Source: Patella vulgata
Taxonomy: Eukaryota; Mollusca; Gastropoda; Patellidae
Assembly (NCBI RefSeq): GCF_932274485.2
Contig: NC_065882.2
Coordinates: forward strand, 58,503,431 to 58,567,430
DNA length: 64,000 nucleotides
Direction: 5' to 3'
Part shown: in pieces, positions 9,989-21,839 of the stretch
Position numbering within the stretch: the stretch's first letter is position 1
Layout of the letters: the number at the start of each line of letters is the position of its first letter
Notes under the pieces: generated by a model
Seen by the model: the letters and a program-made list of their open reading frames with translations, nothing else
Told to the model about the DNA's origin: nothing
The model's database searches: none
Position numbers and translations under genes: made by a program

Positions 9989-12122
9989 GGCATGCGTATG
10001 GTGTTCTATTTCGGCCATTCGCGCGTCACCCTTGAAAAAAGGCGACGCACGCGCGACGCAAAATCCGCGTCGCACGTCGTGCGTCGCCCTTTTTCAATGT
10101 TAAGCTTTAGAGAAAAAAAAAGCGACGCCGGCTTTTTAACAAAACGTCGCCATTTAAAAAGCGACGCGTCGCGTCGCACTTCCCGTCGCGTTGCGCGTCG
10201 CCTTTTCTGAACAGATATTGTTTACATTTTTGGTGATGAAATGCGCATGTACCAGGAGAATTCATTTGCAGTTTATTTGCCGTTTGGTATTTTATCTTCA
10301 ATACATTGATTTATGCTGGACACAAGGAACCGCCAATAATATCCCCTATATAACAAGGGAGCCACGGTGGCTGGTTGGTTAAGACGCTGGCTCGCTAGCC
10401 TGGAGGTCGGGTGTTCGATCCCTGCATTGGCCGAGAAAGTTCATCAAGATTTTCCGACGTGGTTTCCCCTTGTCAGTGGTGTAGAACGGAGGGCCTGACA
10501 AGGACAGCTGTCTAGTCCTTCGGATGAGACTAAAAACCGAGGTCCCGTGTATATATTGGAATGCACGTAAAAGATCCCCTGGTAGTTGGAATTCGATATA
10601 AGAGTAGGCGATAGTGCCGCTGTCCGGGCCAAATTTCCCTCATAGCACACTGTATGGCGTATGCCCGTCTTCATTAGCCCAGTATAGGAGCAGAACAGTA
10701 GGGTGTTAAACCCCATTTCATTTCATTTCATTTCTTATATAATATATAGAGATTAATATATATAGACTATAATATAGAGATTATATTTTAAATCTCTGTT
10801 CTAAATTTAAAATTTTAAACACTTATGTGAAAGAGTGACCTAGTGCTCTCTATAGGTACGGTAATATACTATAGTTATATGAAAGCGTACTGATTAACGA
10901 TGTGGGTGTGGTTTCTGTTATTTTAGTCAGTTGTTGTATAGGTTCTCAAGATAGAATTAATACGAGAATATTTTTATTGTGGATACCCTACGACGAATAT
11001 ATTAGAAACCCTAAAGAAATCAGATTAAGATCGATGTTGAAAGAATCCAAGATTAGGTTCACTTCTGCACTAGTTAACCTAGTCACACAGTCTATAATCA
11101 TTGAAAGAGATATGGGAACGAAAGGCAGCTACTAGCAGTGCCCTCACAGCCTATGTGGCGCCCCCCCCCCCCCGCAATTGCATACTGCAATTGCTTTGTT
11201 CAGTGTCTTCGCTAAGTTGAATTTTGATGATCAAATAAATTTTACAATATCATCTTTTATACTTTTAACACCTTGTTTAAATAACTATTTATTAAATTTA
11301 TTAAAATTTTTATATTTATTTCCCCATCAACTCTCCGTTTGATCGAAAAACCCTATGATATATCTTGGAAAAATCATAATTCTACCCCTCAATTTACTGA
11401 AATATGTCCTGGTTTACACATGCTTAGGAGAAGCAAAAGCCGGTGATTTGTTATCTCAGCTTCCAAGGTAATAGCTTTACTTAACCCCCCTCCTCCATCC
11501 CCAAGAAGAGCCGTCCCCGGGCGTATGCCCCACTCAGTACCCCACCCAACCCACCCCATCCCTGGCTAAGACATTCGTCTTCGTATATAAAAAATATATT
11601 CTCGTAGTAATTCTGTGTGTAAAAATGTCAAGGAATGTGTCATACTATAAGTAATACAACACTTGAAAACCTATAAAACAACTGAAACCATACCCACAAC
11701 GTTATCAGTTCCCTGTCATCGTGTGTTTAACTATAAATGACTGTATCTGCGGAGAGCGCGAGGTCACTCATTCACACCAGAGTTTACGATTTTAAGTTTA
11801 GAATAGAGATTTAAAACATAACACATAATCTGGGTATTATAGGAATGTATTGTTATATAAAGGATATTAATGACATTTCCTTGTGTCAAATATGTATTGA
11901 ACATTACATACCAAACGGCAAATAAACAGCAAATGAATTCTCCTGGTACATGCGCATTTCATCACCAAAACTGTTAACAATATCCGTTTAGAAAAGGCGA
12001 CGCGACGCAAAGGGCGACGTTTTGTTAAAAAGCCGGCGTCGCTATTTTTTCTCTATAGCTTAACATTAAAAAAGGGCGACGCACGACGCGGGAAGTGGCC
12101 GAAATAGAACACCATACATGCG
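9989..12122. mobile_element. Foldback element with GGCGACGC-rich arms
   Basis: The arms at about 9989-10297 and 11907-12122 are reverse complements. The outer end reads GCATGCGTATGGTGTTCTAT on the left and, on the right as reverse complement, GCATGTATGGTGTTCTATTT. The inner end of each arm has GGTACATGCGCATTTCATC (reverse complement on the left). Between them the arms carry many GCGACGC/GCGTCGC words. The left arm is longer because it holds more of these words. The interior contains a V-SINE and otherwise anonymous AT-rich DNA. No transposase or target duplication was found. Frames in the arms come from the GCGACGC repeats and are not genes. Confidence 0.7.
10357..10734 (+). repeat. tRNA-derived SINE of V-SINE type, full length
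   Basis: The head is tRNA-like, with A-box-like GGCTGGTTGGTTAAGACGC and B-box GGTGTTCGATCCC. The central block contains CGGATGAGAC followed by AAACCGAGGTCC and GCCAAATTTCCCTC, which I recognise as the V-domain of the V-SINE superfamily known from fishes. The tail is an (ATTTC)n repeat after TTAAACCCC. It lies inside the foldback element. A short TATATAA phrase on both sides may be the target duplication. Confidence 0.85.
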
Positions 12123-12332
12123 GGACTGTCGGCAACATGCCTTTGGTATTTGCGACCCTGCAATCTGACCCACTCCTTTTGCAGTGCCACGGCCAATTCT
12201 TGCAGTGTTGTCGGTTAACGTTGACATCGACGAACACGTCTCCCGATCACGTCCCAGAGATGCTCTATAGGGGAAAGGTCAGAATTCATGGCTTGCCAAG
12301 GCATATGGTCAATATGGTGATGCTGGAGGTAG

Positions 12333-12730
12333 TCATTCACGACACGAGCGCGGTGGGCACGGGCATTATCATTTAGGAAGATGAAACGTCGACTTGCACG
12401 TTGAGCAAAGAGAAGAACTATAGGTGATTCCTCCCCACACCATAACAGACCCACGCCCGAATCTGCCATGCTGTCTGACGTTAACGTTAGCACGAGGCCG
12501 CTTTACACGCATCCAAACGCGAGCACGCCTATCATTCACGACACGAGCGCGGTGGGCACGGGCATTATCATTTAGGAAGATGAAACGTCGACTTGCACGT
12601 TGAGCAAAGAGAAGAACTATAGGTGATTCCTCCCCACACCATAACAGACCCACGCCCGAATCTGCCATGCTGTCTGACGTTAACGTTAGCACGAGGCCGC
12701 TTTACACGCATCCAAACGAGAGCACGCCTA
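12333..12730. repeat. 199-bp tandem duplication inside the Tc1-like transposase
   Basis: TCATTCACGACACGAGCGCG starts at 12333 and again at 12532. The two units are almost identical over their full length (one visible difference is AAACGCGAGC versus AAACGAGAGC). It duplicates a stretch of the DDE domain and is clearly younger than the element. Confidence 0.9.
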
Positions 12731-13392
12731 TCGGCGAAATCCAGAGTAAATCTGGACTCATCTGAGAACATTATACACGCGTCCATCGACGATTACCCCA
12801 ATTTCTACGCTGCCTACACCATTGACGCCTGTTTGCCATGTGTTGGCGAGTTAATGGAGGCACATCACGCGGTCGTCGCGCATGAAAATGGGCTGCATAT
12901 AGCCGATTTCTAATCGTTTGGGGTGTAACTCGAATTCCTGTAACTTGGTACAAGTTTACAGAAAACTGATTGGCCGTTTGTCCTCGATTTCGCAGGACCC
13001 GTGTACGAATGTGTCAATCCTGGGCTTGTGTAGTGGCTCTAGGACGACCTGAACGAGGTCTATCATCAACATTGTGTGTTTGTTGGTACCGGCTCCACAG
13101 TCTGCTGATCAAAGACTGTGACACATTAAGCATGTTGGCTACTGCTCGCTGCGCAGAACCCATTTGAAGCATGCCGATAGCACGTAGACGTTCATCATGT
13201 TGAAGAAGTCTCATTGCAAATAAAACGTAAAACACTAAAGCAAAGATACGCTAAACAGTAAATATTATGCACGAACCGATAGGAAAGCAAACATTGGACA
13301 ATGAACCCCCACCCACCCCCACGTGTATGGCGCTATTGTGTGTCGCACGTGCAGCTCAGTGGTGCTGTTGGAGCGATAAATTCTTCATCTGT

Positions 13393-13727
13393 AAAATGAA
13401 ATGAAATGGGGTTTAACATCCTACTGTTTTGCTCCTAAACTGGGCTAAATGAGGGAAATTTTGCCCGGGCTGCGTCACTATGGCCTACTCTTATATCGAA
13501 TTCCATCTGCCAAGGGATCTTTTACGTGCACGCCAATGTGTACACGGGACCTCGTTTTTTCGTCCCATCCGAACGACTAGACAGCTGTCCTTGTCAGGCC
13601 CTCCATCCTGCATCACTGACAAGGGGAAAACCACGCCGAAAAATCTGAATGAACTTTCTCTGCCAATGCAGGGATCGAACACCCGACCTCCAGGCTAGCG
13701 AGCCAGCGTCTTAGCCACGTGATCCCC
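13393..13727 (-). repeat. V-SINE, reverse orientation, with target duplication
   Basis: It has the same parts as the copy at 10357: ATGGGGTTTAAC end, CGGGACCTCG and GGGATCGAACACCCGACCTC reversed head. It is flanked by TCTTCATCTGT at 13382-13392 and 13728-13738, an 11-bp direct repeat left by LINE-driven insertion. The target was the Tc1-like element. Confidence 0.85.
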
Positions 13728-14047
13728 TCTTCATCTGTGAACATACTCTCAAAGCATGTCAAGTGTCCATGACTATTTATCATATCACAACCTGCATAGG
13801 TATTTGCATTTCAATATCCCCTCCTTTTTTGAAGAGCATATATGCTAATTCAATTTAAAAGTCTTGTAACCATTGTATAAAGAGTAGTATTAGTTGAAAC
13901 ATTTAACCTTTTTATTGCCATTCATTGTATTTATATTATATACTATTATAATAAACATAGAAATCTACTACACTATTTTTACCACAGTGGTCTCTTAAGT
14001 GTTATACTGTCTTCGTTATAGGTAAAACAAAGTTGTCATTCTTTCTA

Positions 14048-14245
14048 AATCAACTAACACACTATTTATGGATAACAATTACTATGGTTTATTTCACTGC
14101 GACGTTTCAACAAGATTTCACAAGTCGTTATCAAGCATATAACACATGCTTGATATGCTTGATAACGACTTGTGAAATCTTGTTGAAACGTCGCATTGAA
14201 ATAGACCATAGTAATTGTTATCCATAAATAGTGTGTTAGTTGATT
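14048..14245. mobile_element. Near-perfect 198-bp palindromic MITE
   Basis: AATCAACTAACACACTATTT on the left is mirrored by the last bases on the right. Arms of about 95 bp pair with very few mismatches around a short centre near ATAACACATGC. Each arm contains GACGTTTCAACAAGATT and TCGTTATCAAGCAT. Frames on both strands give near-identical peptides because of the symmetry and are not genes. Confidence 0.85.
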
Positions 14246-14533
14246 ATGTTCCAATTACTAAATGCCACTTAAAGAATATTCTTTCTAAATATTTGAATAA
14301 AAACACTCACAGAATGTGTTTTAAAATATTTAAGCTGATACTTTACTAAGGATTTAAGTATGTTTTCAGCATTTATGATATTTCCAGAGTCTAGAAGGAC
14401 ATGTCTCCTTTCGTATATAGATAATTTTGCCAAGGATAGAATATCATTCATAAAATGTATACATTTGATTCTAATTGAAAGTTATTGATGAAATTTGGTC
14501 GAGACTTTGGTTGGAAAACGATAACTTTGAGTG

Positions 14534-14645
14534 AGCCGGTTGTACGTGCCAACCTTGTGGGTCTTCTCCGGGTCCTCCCACTGCTAAAGACCCCTATTGA
14601 AAATTATATAAACCATAGTTTGTGTTGAGTAGACGTTACCCCCCC
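14534..14645 (+). repeat. SINE family B, 3' fragment
   Basis: CCACTGCTAAAGACCCCTA and GTTGAGTAGACGTTA match the family's 3' half. The head is missing. Confidence 0.6.
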
Positions 14646-16380
14646 CCCTCCTCTCTCTAGTGATAACAGCGCATGTTTTAAGGTGCCTTGATTTATCTAG
14701 GTTATTTAAGGTGTTACCTTCTGTGACAACAAAAAGTGCCCCTCACTGCCATGTTCTTGAATATCAAGGCCTCATAAATTAATTCTCCTACCCCAACCTT
14801 TTAATATTCTAATATTAAATGTAAATAGAATATTGTTATCATATATTGTTAATAATGTTATTTACTGTTTTGATTTGATAATAAAAGAAAAAAACATTCA
14901 ACTGATGTTGTTCTCTCATTTAAGGTTGGTTTAAACATATTTTATTAACACAAAGTAAATGGATCGGGCAAAAGTTACACAAACTTACAAAAAAATCCTT
15001 TCCTTCATAAGTACATGAAATTATTCAAGATAACAAAATAAAGAAGAGAATTAAGACGGTGCTGGGGAATAAGTCCCAAGATTGACGAAGATGATCATAA
15101 GCAAACTATCTGAGAATTATTCCAGTGAGTGCAAGGATCTTAAAATTTCAACCCCATTTGCAATTATCTTACTGAAGATAATATCGAAAGGTTGCAAGAG
15201 CTGTTGGTCCGAGTTTATTTCAAGCTTAAAGGTGTATTTCCAAATAGTAACTTAGGATAAGGACCATTCTTAAACCATAGTCCTGTATCTGCCTATGGTT
15301 GTGTAGGAGAATTTGAGTAGGGAGAATTTCTTTGAAGAAATGTTTAGTAGGTAGCTTAATATAGTCAGTATTTTGAACTTGGGTGGACACTCACCACCTA
15401 ATAGGTTATTCCACAATGACGTCATCAAAATGGCCGCCGAAGTTATTTCAATTTTATCCTACCTGCTATAGTTTTCTTTCAATATCTATGAAATAAAGAT
15501 CAGAATGTAGCTGGCTGTGTGAACTAAAGTGAAAAATATATTTATTAAACTTATATTAATTTTTCATGAAAACTCAATACCCAATTTTTAAGTGACAACA
15601 CGAAAAAAGCTCTAAAATGTAAAAGAAAATAACACTTCAAAATTAATTACAATGGTATAACAATAAAAAATTCGCTGACAGCATTCAAAGGGGATTTTTA
15701 CAAGTTCCATCCGTCTTTGACAATCATACATTTACAAAATGAACAGCAGGATATACTCATTGGCTCTGCAAATACAGAACGACTTTGCATATATTAGCCT
15801 ACACAGACACACGCACCAATAAAGTCATTGGGATACTTTTGAACATTGAATTGCGGAGCCAGACCATTTTTGTATATTTCAAAGCCAAATTGACATGGTT
15901 CTAAATGAATTATTACATTATCAAGAAAATGATGTACATGTAGATAGTTAGTATAAAAATATGATCTTAACAACCGAGCAGTATCTCTCACCCATATTCC
16001 AGCACCCGGATTCGAAATGAAGTTAGCAAACATATTCCTAGCGGCAATAAAAACCTATCTACATGTATTATATTTATCTGATAATAATTGTTACCTTTAT
16101 ATTAGAATATAACATTTTAAGACACATTAAAGATACCTTCGACGATACAAACTTGGTGATCTGATGATATATTTGGACTAAAAGCACAACCAAACTAAAT
16201 TTTTCTTCAAATCCTTCCCAAAACATTGTATTCGCGAGGAAATACCCACGCAATAAAAAAAATGTATTAAAAGAAGTCATGTTTGTCAGTTTGTGTCACG
16301 TGACTTAGCTGACGCGGCACCATCGCGTGCAACCTATGACGTCGCGTATGCGTAGAATGGGGGGGGGGGGATAGCTTTTT
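14646..16380. other. No gene recognised
   Basis: AT-rich sequence. A 79-codon minus-strand frame ending at 15794 (MFANFISNPGAGIWVRD at its start) is the longest, but it lacks flanking splice signals I trust and resembles no family I know. Confidence 0.4.
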
Positions 16381-17060
16381 ACCCCAAAACGAATTGCTAA
16401 AGAAACCAATAAAGTTTGGTTCAATGATACATATATCAGACAACACCATACTCAAATTCGGTCATGGCAAAATGACGCAATTAACATAATTCAATATGGC
16501 GGTCTTCAACAAGGTTCAGTGTGTTTTAGTGGTGGGAGAATAACTCTTTTTTTAAATTCTTCAAACACAAATGGTGATAAGAGGCGAAATGTGCTGAAAT
16601 AACGAATTGGACCAAAAGAAGCCCCCTCAAAAAATGTATTTTCATGATAGCTATTTCGTAAGATGGCTTTTAACTATAAGGTTTTCGATGTCTCTGAATT
16701 TAAAGATAAATTTTGTCCCATTGGATATGTCATTTATATGGTTTTCGGTGTCGCTGGGTTCAATTCTGATCTCAAAAATAAAATTCAAAAATCCATGATG
16801 GCAGAAATGAAATCCCAAACGTCGGAATTTTAATCAATCGTCATTAAATATTTTACTTCCGTTAGATATGACATGTACACTATGTCTTATAGCCTATAGG
16901 CTAAGGGTTTTAAGGGTGCAGAGTTCAATTTCTATCCACAAAACTAATTATAAATAGCCCAGATGAGTTAAATTTAAAACTATGAAAATTGAATCTAATA
17001 TGGCGATTTTTGTTCTTTTGGATATCCCTTGAAAAATAAAGTTGTCAAAGTTATTGGGTT
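16380..17060 (+). repeat. Dispersed repeat W, first copy
   Basis: AAAGAAACCAATAAAGTTTGG, GGCGAAATGTGCTGAA and GGTTTTCGATGTCTCTGAAT recur in the same order at 28020-28930. No coding capacity is evident. Confidence 0.6.
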
Positions 17061-17649
17061 CAATACGGGGTTCAAAAATTAATTCCCGATGAGATTGTCA
17101 GACATAAAATTTGTGCATAGGCTGAAAACATCACGACATATCATAGAAAGCATCATTTTCATTCAGTTTTTCAAACGAAATTTTGCGCCTGTGAGAAGAG
17201 AATCCCATCTAGACCAATAGTAACCACAGGTTCATTTATGTCTGTTATTCATTTCACAAGTTCTTGTGATTGCCATAACCATACTGGAAGCTAGACAAAA
17301 AAACCCATGATGAACCTGTAGTTAATGTCGGTCCTAATGATACCCCTGGGGATGGGGGTCCGGTGGTGTTCTCTTCGAATAGTCGCAAATTTTTTTTAGA
17401 AAAACTCACTGTAAATTGTGCTTTATAGAGTATATCCTGGTGTTTCTAGCTTCTGCACATCTAACTTGCGGCAACCTTAGCAATTCATCAAAAACGACAT
17501 AAATTCATGATTAAAAGGCCACACCAAATTACGCAAGAACATTAACTAGTTTTGAGACCCCTGAAACTACCATACTCCTGTTCAGCAAATCCCTAAAAAG
17601 GAAGGGGAAAATGTGATGTTAAAACGTGTTGCAAATTTCTGAAGTACTT

Positions 17650-18665
17650 GATTACTTCAATCATCAGTAGAAATACGCTATACATTTTCACGTGGACGTA
17701 TATTGTCCACAATTTTTATCCGATTTTGACGAAACTTGAAATATGGGTCTATCTCCCAAAGATATTGGCATGTATCGGACCATAACTGTCGGACAAAATG
17801 GCCGCCCCTTGTACGCAAATAGTGTAAACATCTGGTATATCGAGGTTGTGGACCCCCTAGAGGTCATAATTTTGATCCGATTTTGATGAAACTTCTAATC
17901 CATGTTTATAACCAAAAGATCTTGGCTCCTTTTAATATTCGCGCATATCGGATCGTTAACTCCTGAATTATGGCCCTTGATTGTACGACAAATCGCGTTT
18001 TGAGCTTGTGGTCCCTATAGAGGTCACAATTTTTATCCGATTTATATCACAGTTTCGTGAAAATCGGACCAAAACTGAAGGACATAATGGCCGCCCCCTG
18101 CACGCAAATAGTGTAAAAATATGGCATATCAAGGTTGTAGACCTCTAGAGGCCACAGTTTTTAGCCGATTTGGAAGAAACTTTAAATATTTGCTTTTATC
18201 ATAAAGATCTTGGTTCCTTTTCATAACCACACATATCCGAACTTAACTTCCTGGCTTATGGCCGCAGATTGGTCGAAAAATCGAATTTTTACCTTGTGGA
18301 TTCTCTAGCGGTCACAATTTTTTTTCCGATTTTAAAAACCGTTTAGATATATCACCATTCAAAGATAATGAAGGTTGAAATGGAGTTTCGGGAAATCGAA
18401 ATGAAAGTGCCCGGCAAAATGGCCGCTCTTTGTACGCAAATTGTGTATAAGTATGTAATACAAAGGTTATTGACCCTCTAGAGGTCACAATTTTTCACCG
18501 ATTTTGATGAAACTTAAAAACATATCTTTATATTCCAAAAATCTCAGTGCCTTTTGATATTTGCGCATTTCAGACCATAACCTTCTGGATTATGACCCCT
18601 GATTGTAGAAAAAAATCGTTTTTGTTTTTAGCTTGTTCTCTATCCATCTCTCGCAAAATATGATC
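17650..18665 (+). repeat. Modular repeat, ~200 bp units
   Basis: A set of phrases recurs in the same order about five times: AGAGGTCACAATTTTT, ATCCGATTTTGATGAAACTT, AAAGATCTTGG, a CGGACCATAACT-type phrase, then GGCCGCCC or GGCCCTTGATTGTAC. Copies differ a lot, so the array is old. The same modules occur at 21840-22395. Confidence 0.7.
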
Positions 18666-18668
18666 GTA

Positions 18669-18912
18669 TCCTGCCTGGCAGCCGCTGATTCTAGTTTGGC
18701 GCAGTCGGAGTCATTACACTCATCCCAAACTTGGCAAGAGTATTTCAGGTTAGGTCTTATTTTATAGATTATGTTCAGTGAGTTTTTATTTAATGAATAT
18801 TTCAGTTTTCGTAGAATACCATGTTGGTTGGATACCGAAGAACATATAGTATCAATGTGTTTTGACCACCTGAAGTCACTTGATAGTTACGTACCACCGA
18901 GGTGTTTATGTG
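18669..18912 (-). mobile_element. CR1-like LINE fragment, C-terminal end of reverse transcriptase ORF
   Basis: On the minus strand the peptide reads HGILRKLKYSLNKNSLNIIY, then RPNLKYSCQVWDECNDSD. This matches the conserved stretch after the reverse-transcriptase domain of CR1/L2-type LINEs (LRKLK ... IYKSFIRP.LEY...VWD). It is 5'-truncated and frame-damaged. Confidence 0.65.
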
Positions 18913-20344
18913 TGGGGACTAACTAACTTATGTGTCTGAACTAATGTTTTTGGGGTCAGTATTTTATTTGAAGATATGCTCAGTGGTGTTAATTGGCCCC
19001 TTATACCATTTTCGGGGTACTTTATCGCGTACTGGCATATTTGGTATGTACATGTTTTGAGTGGTTACCCATGCCCCCATAAAATGCTGGAAAATAGGTA
19101 AAGCAAGACAAGCAAAAAGGTACGTAAGGAATCATTTACCAATTTGCTCTACAAAGAATGAAGAGCGCTGTCATCTAAATGATTTCTAATAAACATGGAG
19201 TTGTTTTTCATTAAATGTGCAACGTTTGCTAAAATACGCCATAATATCCGATTGCTGGGCTATACAACATTATAGTTCGCATCGGATAAACTGTTATACA
19301 TCCGCAGAAACTATATGAAAGGCGAAAGTTCAATACATGTGGCTGCTGCTTTATGTGATGAATTTAAGTTAAGAGGGGGTTGAAATGTTGTACAGGCGTC
19401 TGTAGATGTTTATGTTGACGTGATAAAGGTAGCTATTGAAGTTGTAGATTTGCAGTCCATGAAATTGATTGGGGAGGAGGCATATCTTCTGATACTGCAG
19501 GAGCAAATACTAACATCCATGCAAAAAGATTATATTTTCGTTCAGATAAAAAGAGCGAAAAATCTGTCTATGGTATAGTCTGTCTCAAGAAACTTCTCAC
19601 ATCAAGAGTATGTTTCCAAGCCCTGTTTTTTCCATGCAGGATCCATGGCATTGGCCAAAAATTGTTGTTCCAAAGTAACAATAACAGAATGTGCAATATA
19701 GACCGTTTATTTCGCACTATTACGTCAAGTAATTCTGTGGTCGCCATCTTATAGATGGAAGTGATAATGCTGCGCTACAAGCACCTTCCTTTCGTCCCCA
19801 AAGAAACTGTGTTCATGAACTATCATGATAATATTTCCAGGACAGTTTACAATAGCTATAAGATGACAACCACAGAAATACATGGCATAACAGTACACCA
19901 TAAACTGTCCATGTTGCGTCATTGTAATGCCAGGTGTAATTTTTATGGTCTAAAGACACTTCGGTGTCATGTTCTGGTAACCTCTATATAGATTTATAGG
20001 GAATAAAACCAAAAGTTTAAATGTTTTAGTACGTAGATGTGCCGGTCGTCATAGTATGTCATTATATGGCTATATGACGTCATATTACTTTTACTGGAGT
20101 CATTTGACATTTTGATATCATATTCCTATATGTTCATTATACATATAGGGTCTTAAACGTAGGATTTTCTGGAACATTGAGTAGTCGAATGTCGGCCATC
20201 TTGGATTTTACCAATTTTTACCCCTTTCCGGTGCGCAAAATTTGTTAAACTTTTGGGATGTTATAAAGTAGCTCTAAATAAACGCAAAAATGCATTAAAA
20301 CCTTTTCTTGCAATTGTTTTGGGGTAAAATCATAAATTGACTGG
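18913..20344. other. No gene recognised
   Basis: One stretch near 19430-19760 reads as a fairly long peptide in broken frames (for example DWGGGISSDTAGANTNIHAK), which may be a decayed gene or transposon. I cannot name it. Confidence 0.3.
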
Positions 20345-20785
20345 ACTATAGATCTTATTCTAGTCTCGAGGGATATCAGTGTTGTTTTTACCGAAACTTT
20401 TGATTTTGAGTCATATATCTCAGATCATAAAGGAATAGACTGTGAAATAGATATTAAAATCCAACAATACAAAGTCTTCAAGAGAGAAATATTTTCTTAC
20501 AAGCATGGTAATTTTAATGAGCGCAATAGACTTATACAAAACGTTGACTGGAAAGTCGAACTTGAATATTTAAGCATTGAAGATGCGTGCACATTATTTT
20601 ATGGCAAAATAAGTGAATTTATCGGCACCAATTGGGTAGTTATCAAAAGGGCAAACAACCGTGGTTTAATTCAGATATCCGAATCCGTGAAAGATTACGG
20701 AAAAAAGCCAAACAATCCCAGCATCCAAATGACATTGAAAAATATAAAAAAACATTTAAGGTTAATTTAATGTATCCAGAAAGTT
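20345..20785 (+). mobile_element. LINE fragment, endonuclease-RT linker
   Basis: The plus strand reads DLILVSRDISVVFTETFDF, SYISDHKGIDCEIDI and then LIQNVDWKVELEYLS. The SDHKGI motif is the end of the apurinic-like endonuclease domain of non-LTR retrotransposons, and the following acidic and lysine-rich stretch is the usual linker. It ends before the reverse transcriptase core. Confidence 0.7.
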
Positions 20786-20789
20786 AGGT

Positions 20790-21838
20790 ATAAAGAAGCC
20801 ATCACAATATGAATAAATGAAACTGATCCTACTGGATTTATTGGTCAATTCTGCGTCCATTTTATAACATGTGTACAGTGCTCATGTGGAAATCTGTTTA
20901 ACCGTTTCATTGGTACGAGAAGTGACGTTTATTCAAGGGTAAAGTGACAATTTTTGTAACTTTTAATCGGTTATGTTCGGTGAAATACCTAAACAGTCTA
21001 GTGATGGTCCGATATGGCACCTGTCGGTTTTACTGATATCAGATATTGACTGCGAAATATATCGGCCGATACAGATACAATTACCGATATTGGTGGATAT
21101 AAAACTATTACACATTAAAATGCCTTGAATGGCATGATAGATATATGTCATTGTTTGTCGGGAAACGCATGGTACTATTTTACCTTGGGAATCAAAACGA
21201 ACGCTGTGTTTTTGAAGTAATAAAATTGAGTCACCCTTCCTACACAATCACAAATACTGTCCATCTATTACGAAGCTAATTATTTGCTGTATCATTAATG
21301 AATAAAGTTGATTACGATATAATTCCCTAGAGTTATCGGCACCTGTATGTGAATAAAAGATGTCAGAATTGTTCATGCGGTAATGAATGAAACATCAAAG
21401 CGATAGTTACCTGACCTGTCTGTCAACAGTGGCAATCAAGTGACATTCTCCCGCCATTTCTAGAACTATAGTTAAAAATAAAACCATCTAATGGAAACTC
21501 ATTTGTTGGTAGTGTGATCTATATTAAAAGTTATTATTTATTGATACAAATTATGTCTAATAATTTTTAAAGTAGCCCAGCATAACAATACAAATCACTA
21601 AATTATTTCTAAATTTTTATCGGAATCCACTCTAGAAGTCGGAATGTCGGGACATCAAAGGGATATACCCCGCCTTTTCCAAAACTTTTACTCATTATGA
21701 TAGTGTCCAGACAATACCAGTAGTGAACTAGATAAAACGCAAGAAAAAAATGCATGCCAGAAGTAGTAAGATTTGGAACTATTTCACAATAACCGGTATA
21801 ACAGCACAAGACGCTTCATACCACCCCTGTATCCAATC
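20790..21838. other. No gene recognised
   Basis: AT-rich sequence with short frames only. Confidence 0.4.
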
Positions 21839-21839
21839 T

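Larger units (their letters stand above)
12123..13840 (-). mobile_element. Damaged Tc1/mariner-like element (second subfamily)
   Basis: Read on the minus strand, the element starts at a terminal repeat near 13838 (ATATCCCCTCCTTTTTTG) beside TA, close to the ends of the other Tc1 copies here. Its transposase begins with MRLLQHDERLRAIGMLQMGS (13235), a helix-turn-helix with a GRPRATT motif (to 13014). It continues in other frames with IMFSDESRFTLDF, SVMVWGGI and SPIEHLWDVI, the DDE-domain signatures. It is broken by several frame changes and by a 199-bp tandem duplication. The far end is cut off where the foldback element begins, and a V-SINE lies in its untranslated part. Confidence 0.85.

Noticed and set aside
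9884-10301. Arginine-rich frames of 108 and 64 codons
   Set aside because: They are translations of GCGACGC repeats in the foldback arm.
10357-10430. tRNA-like A and B boxes, a possible tRNA gene
   Set aside because: The sequence continues as a V-SINE with central domain and tail and recurs many times; no cloverleaf with a proper acceptor stem is seen.
14033-14254. Two similar peptides of about 60 residues on opposite strands
   Set aside because: They come from a near-perfect palindrome; neither is a gene.
15794-16033. 79-codon minus-strand frame
   Set aside because: No family resemblance and no convincing splice or promoter signals; kept only as a remark.
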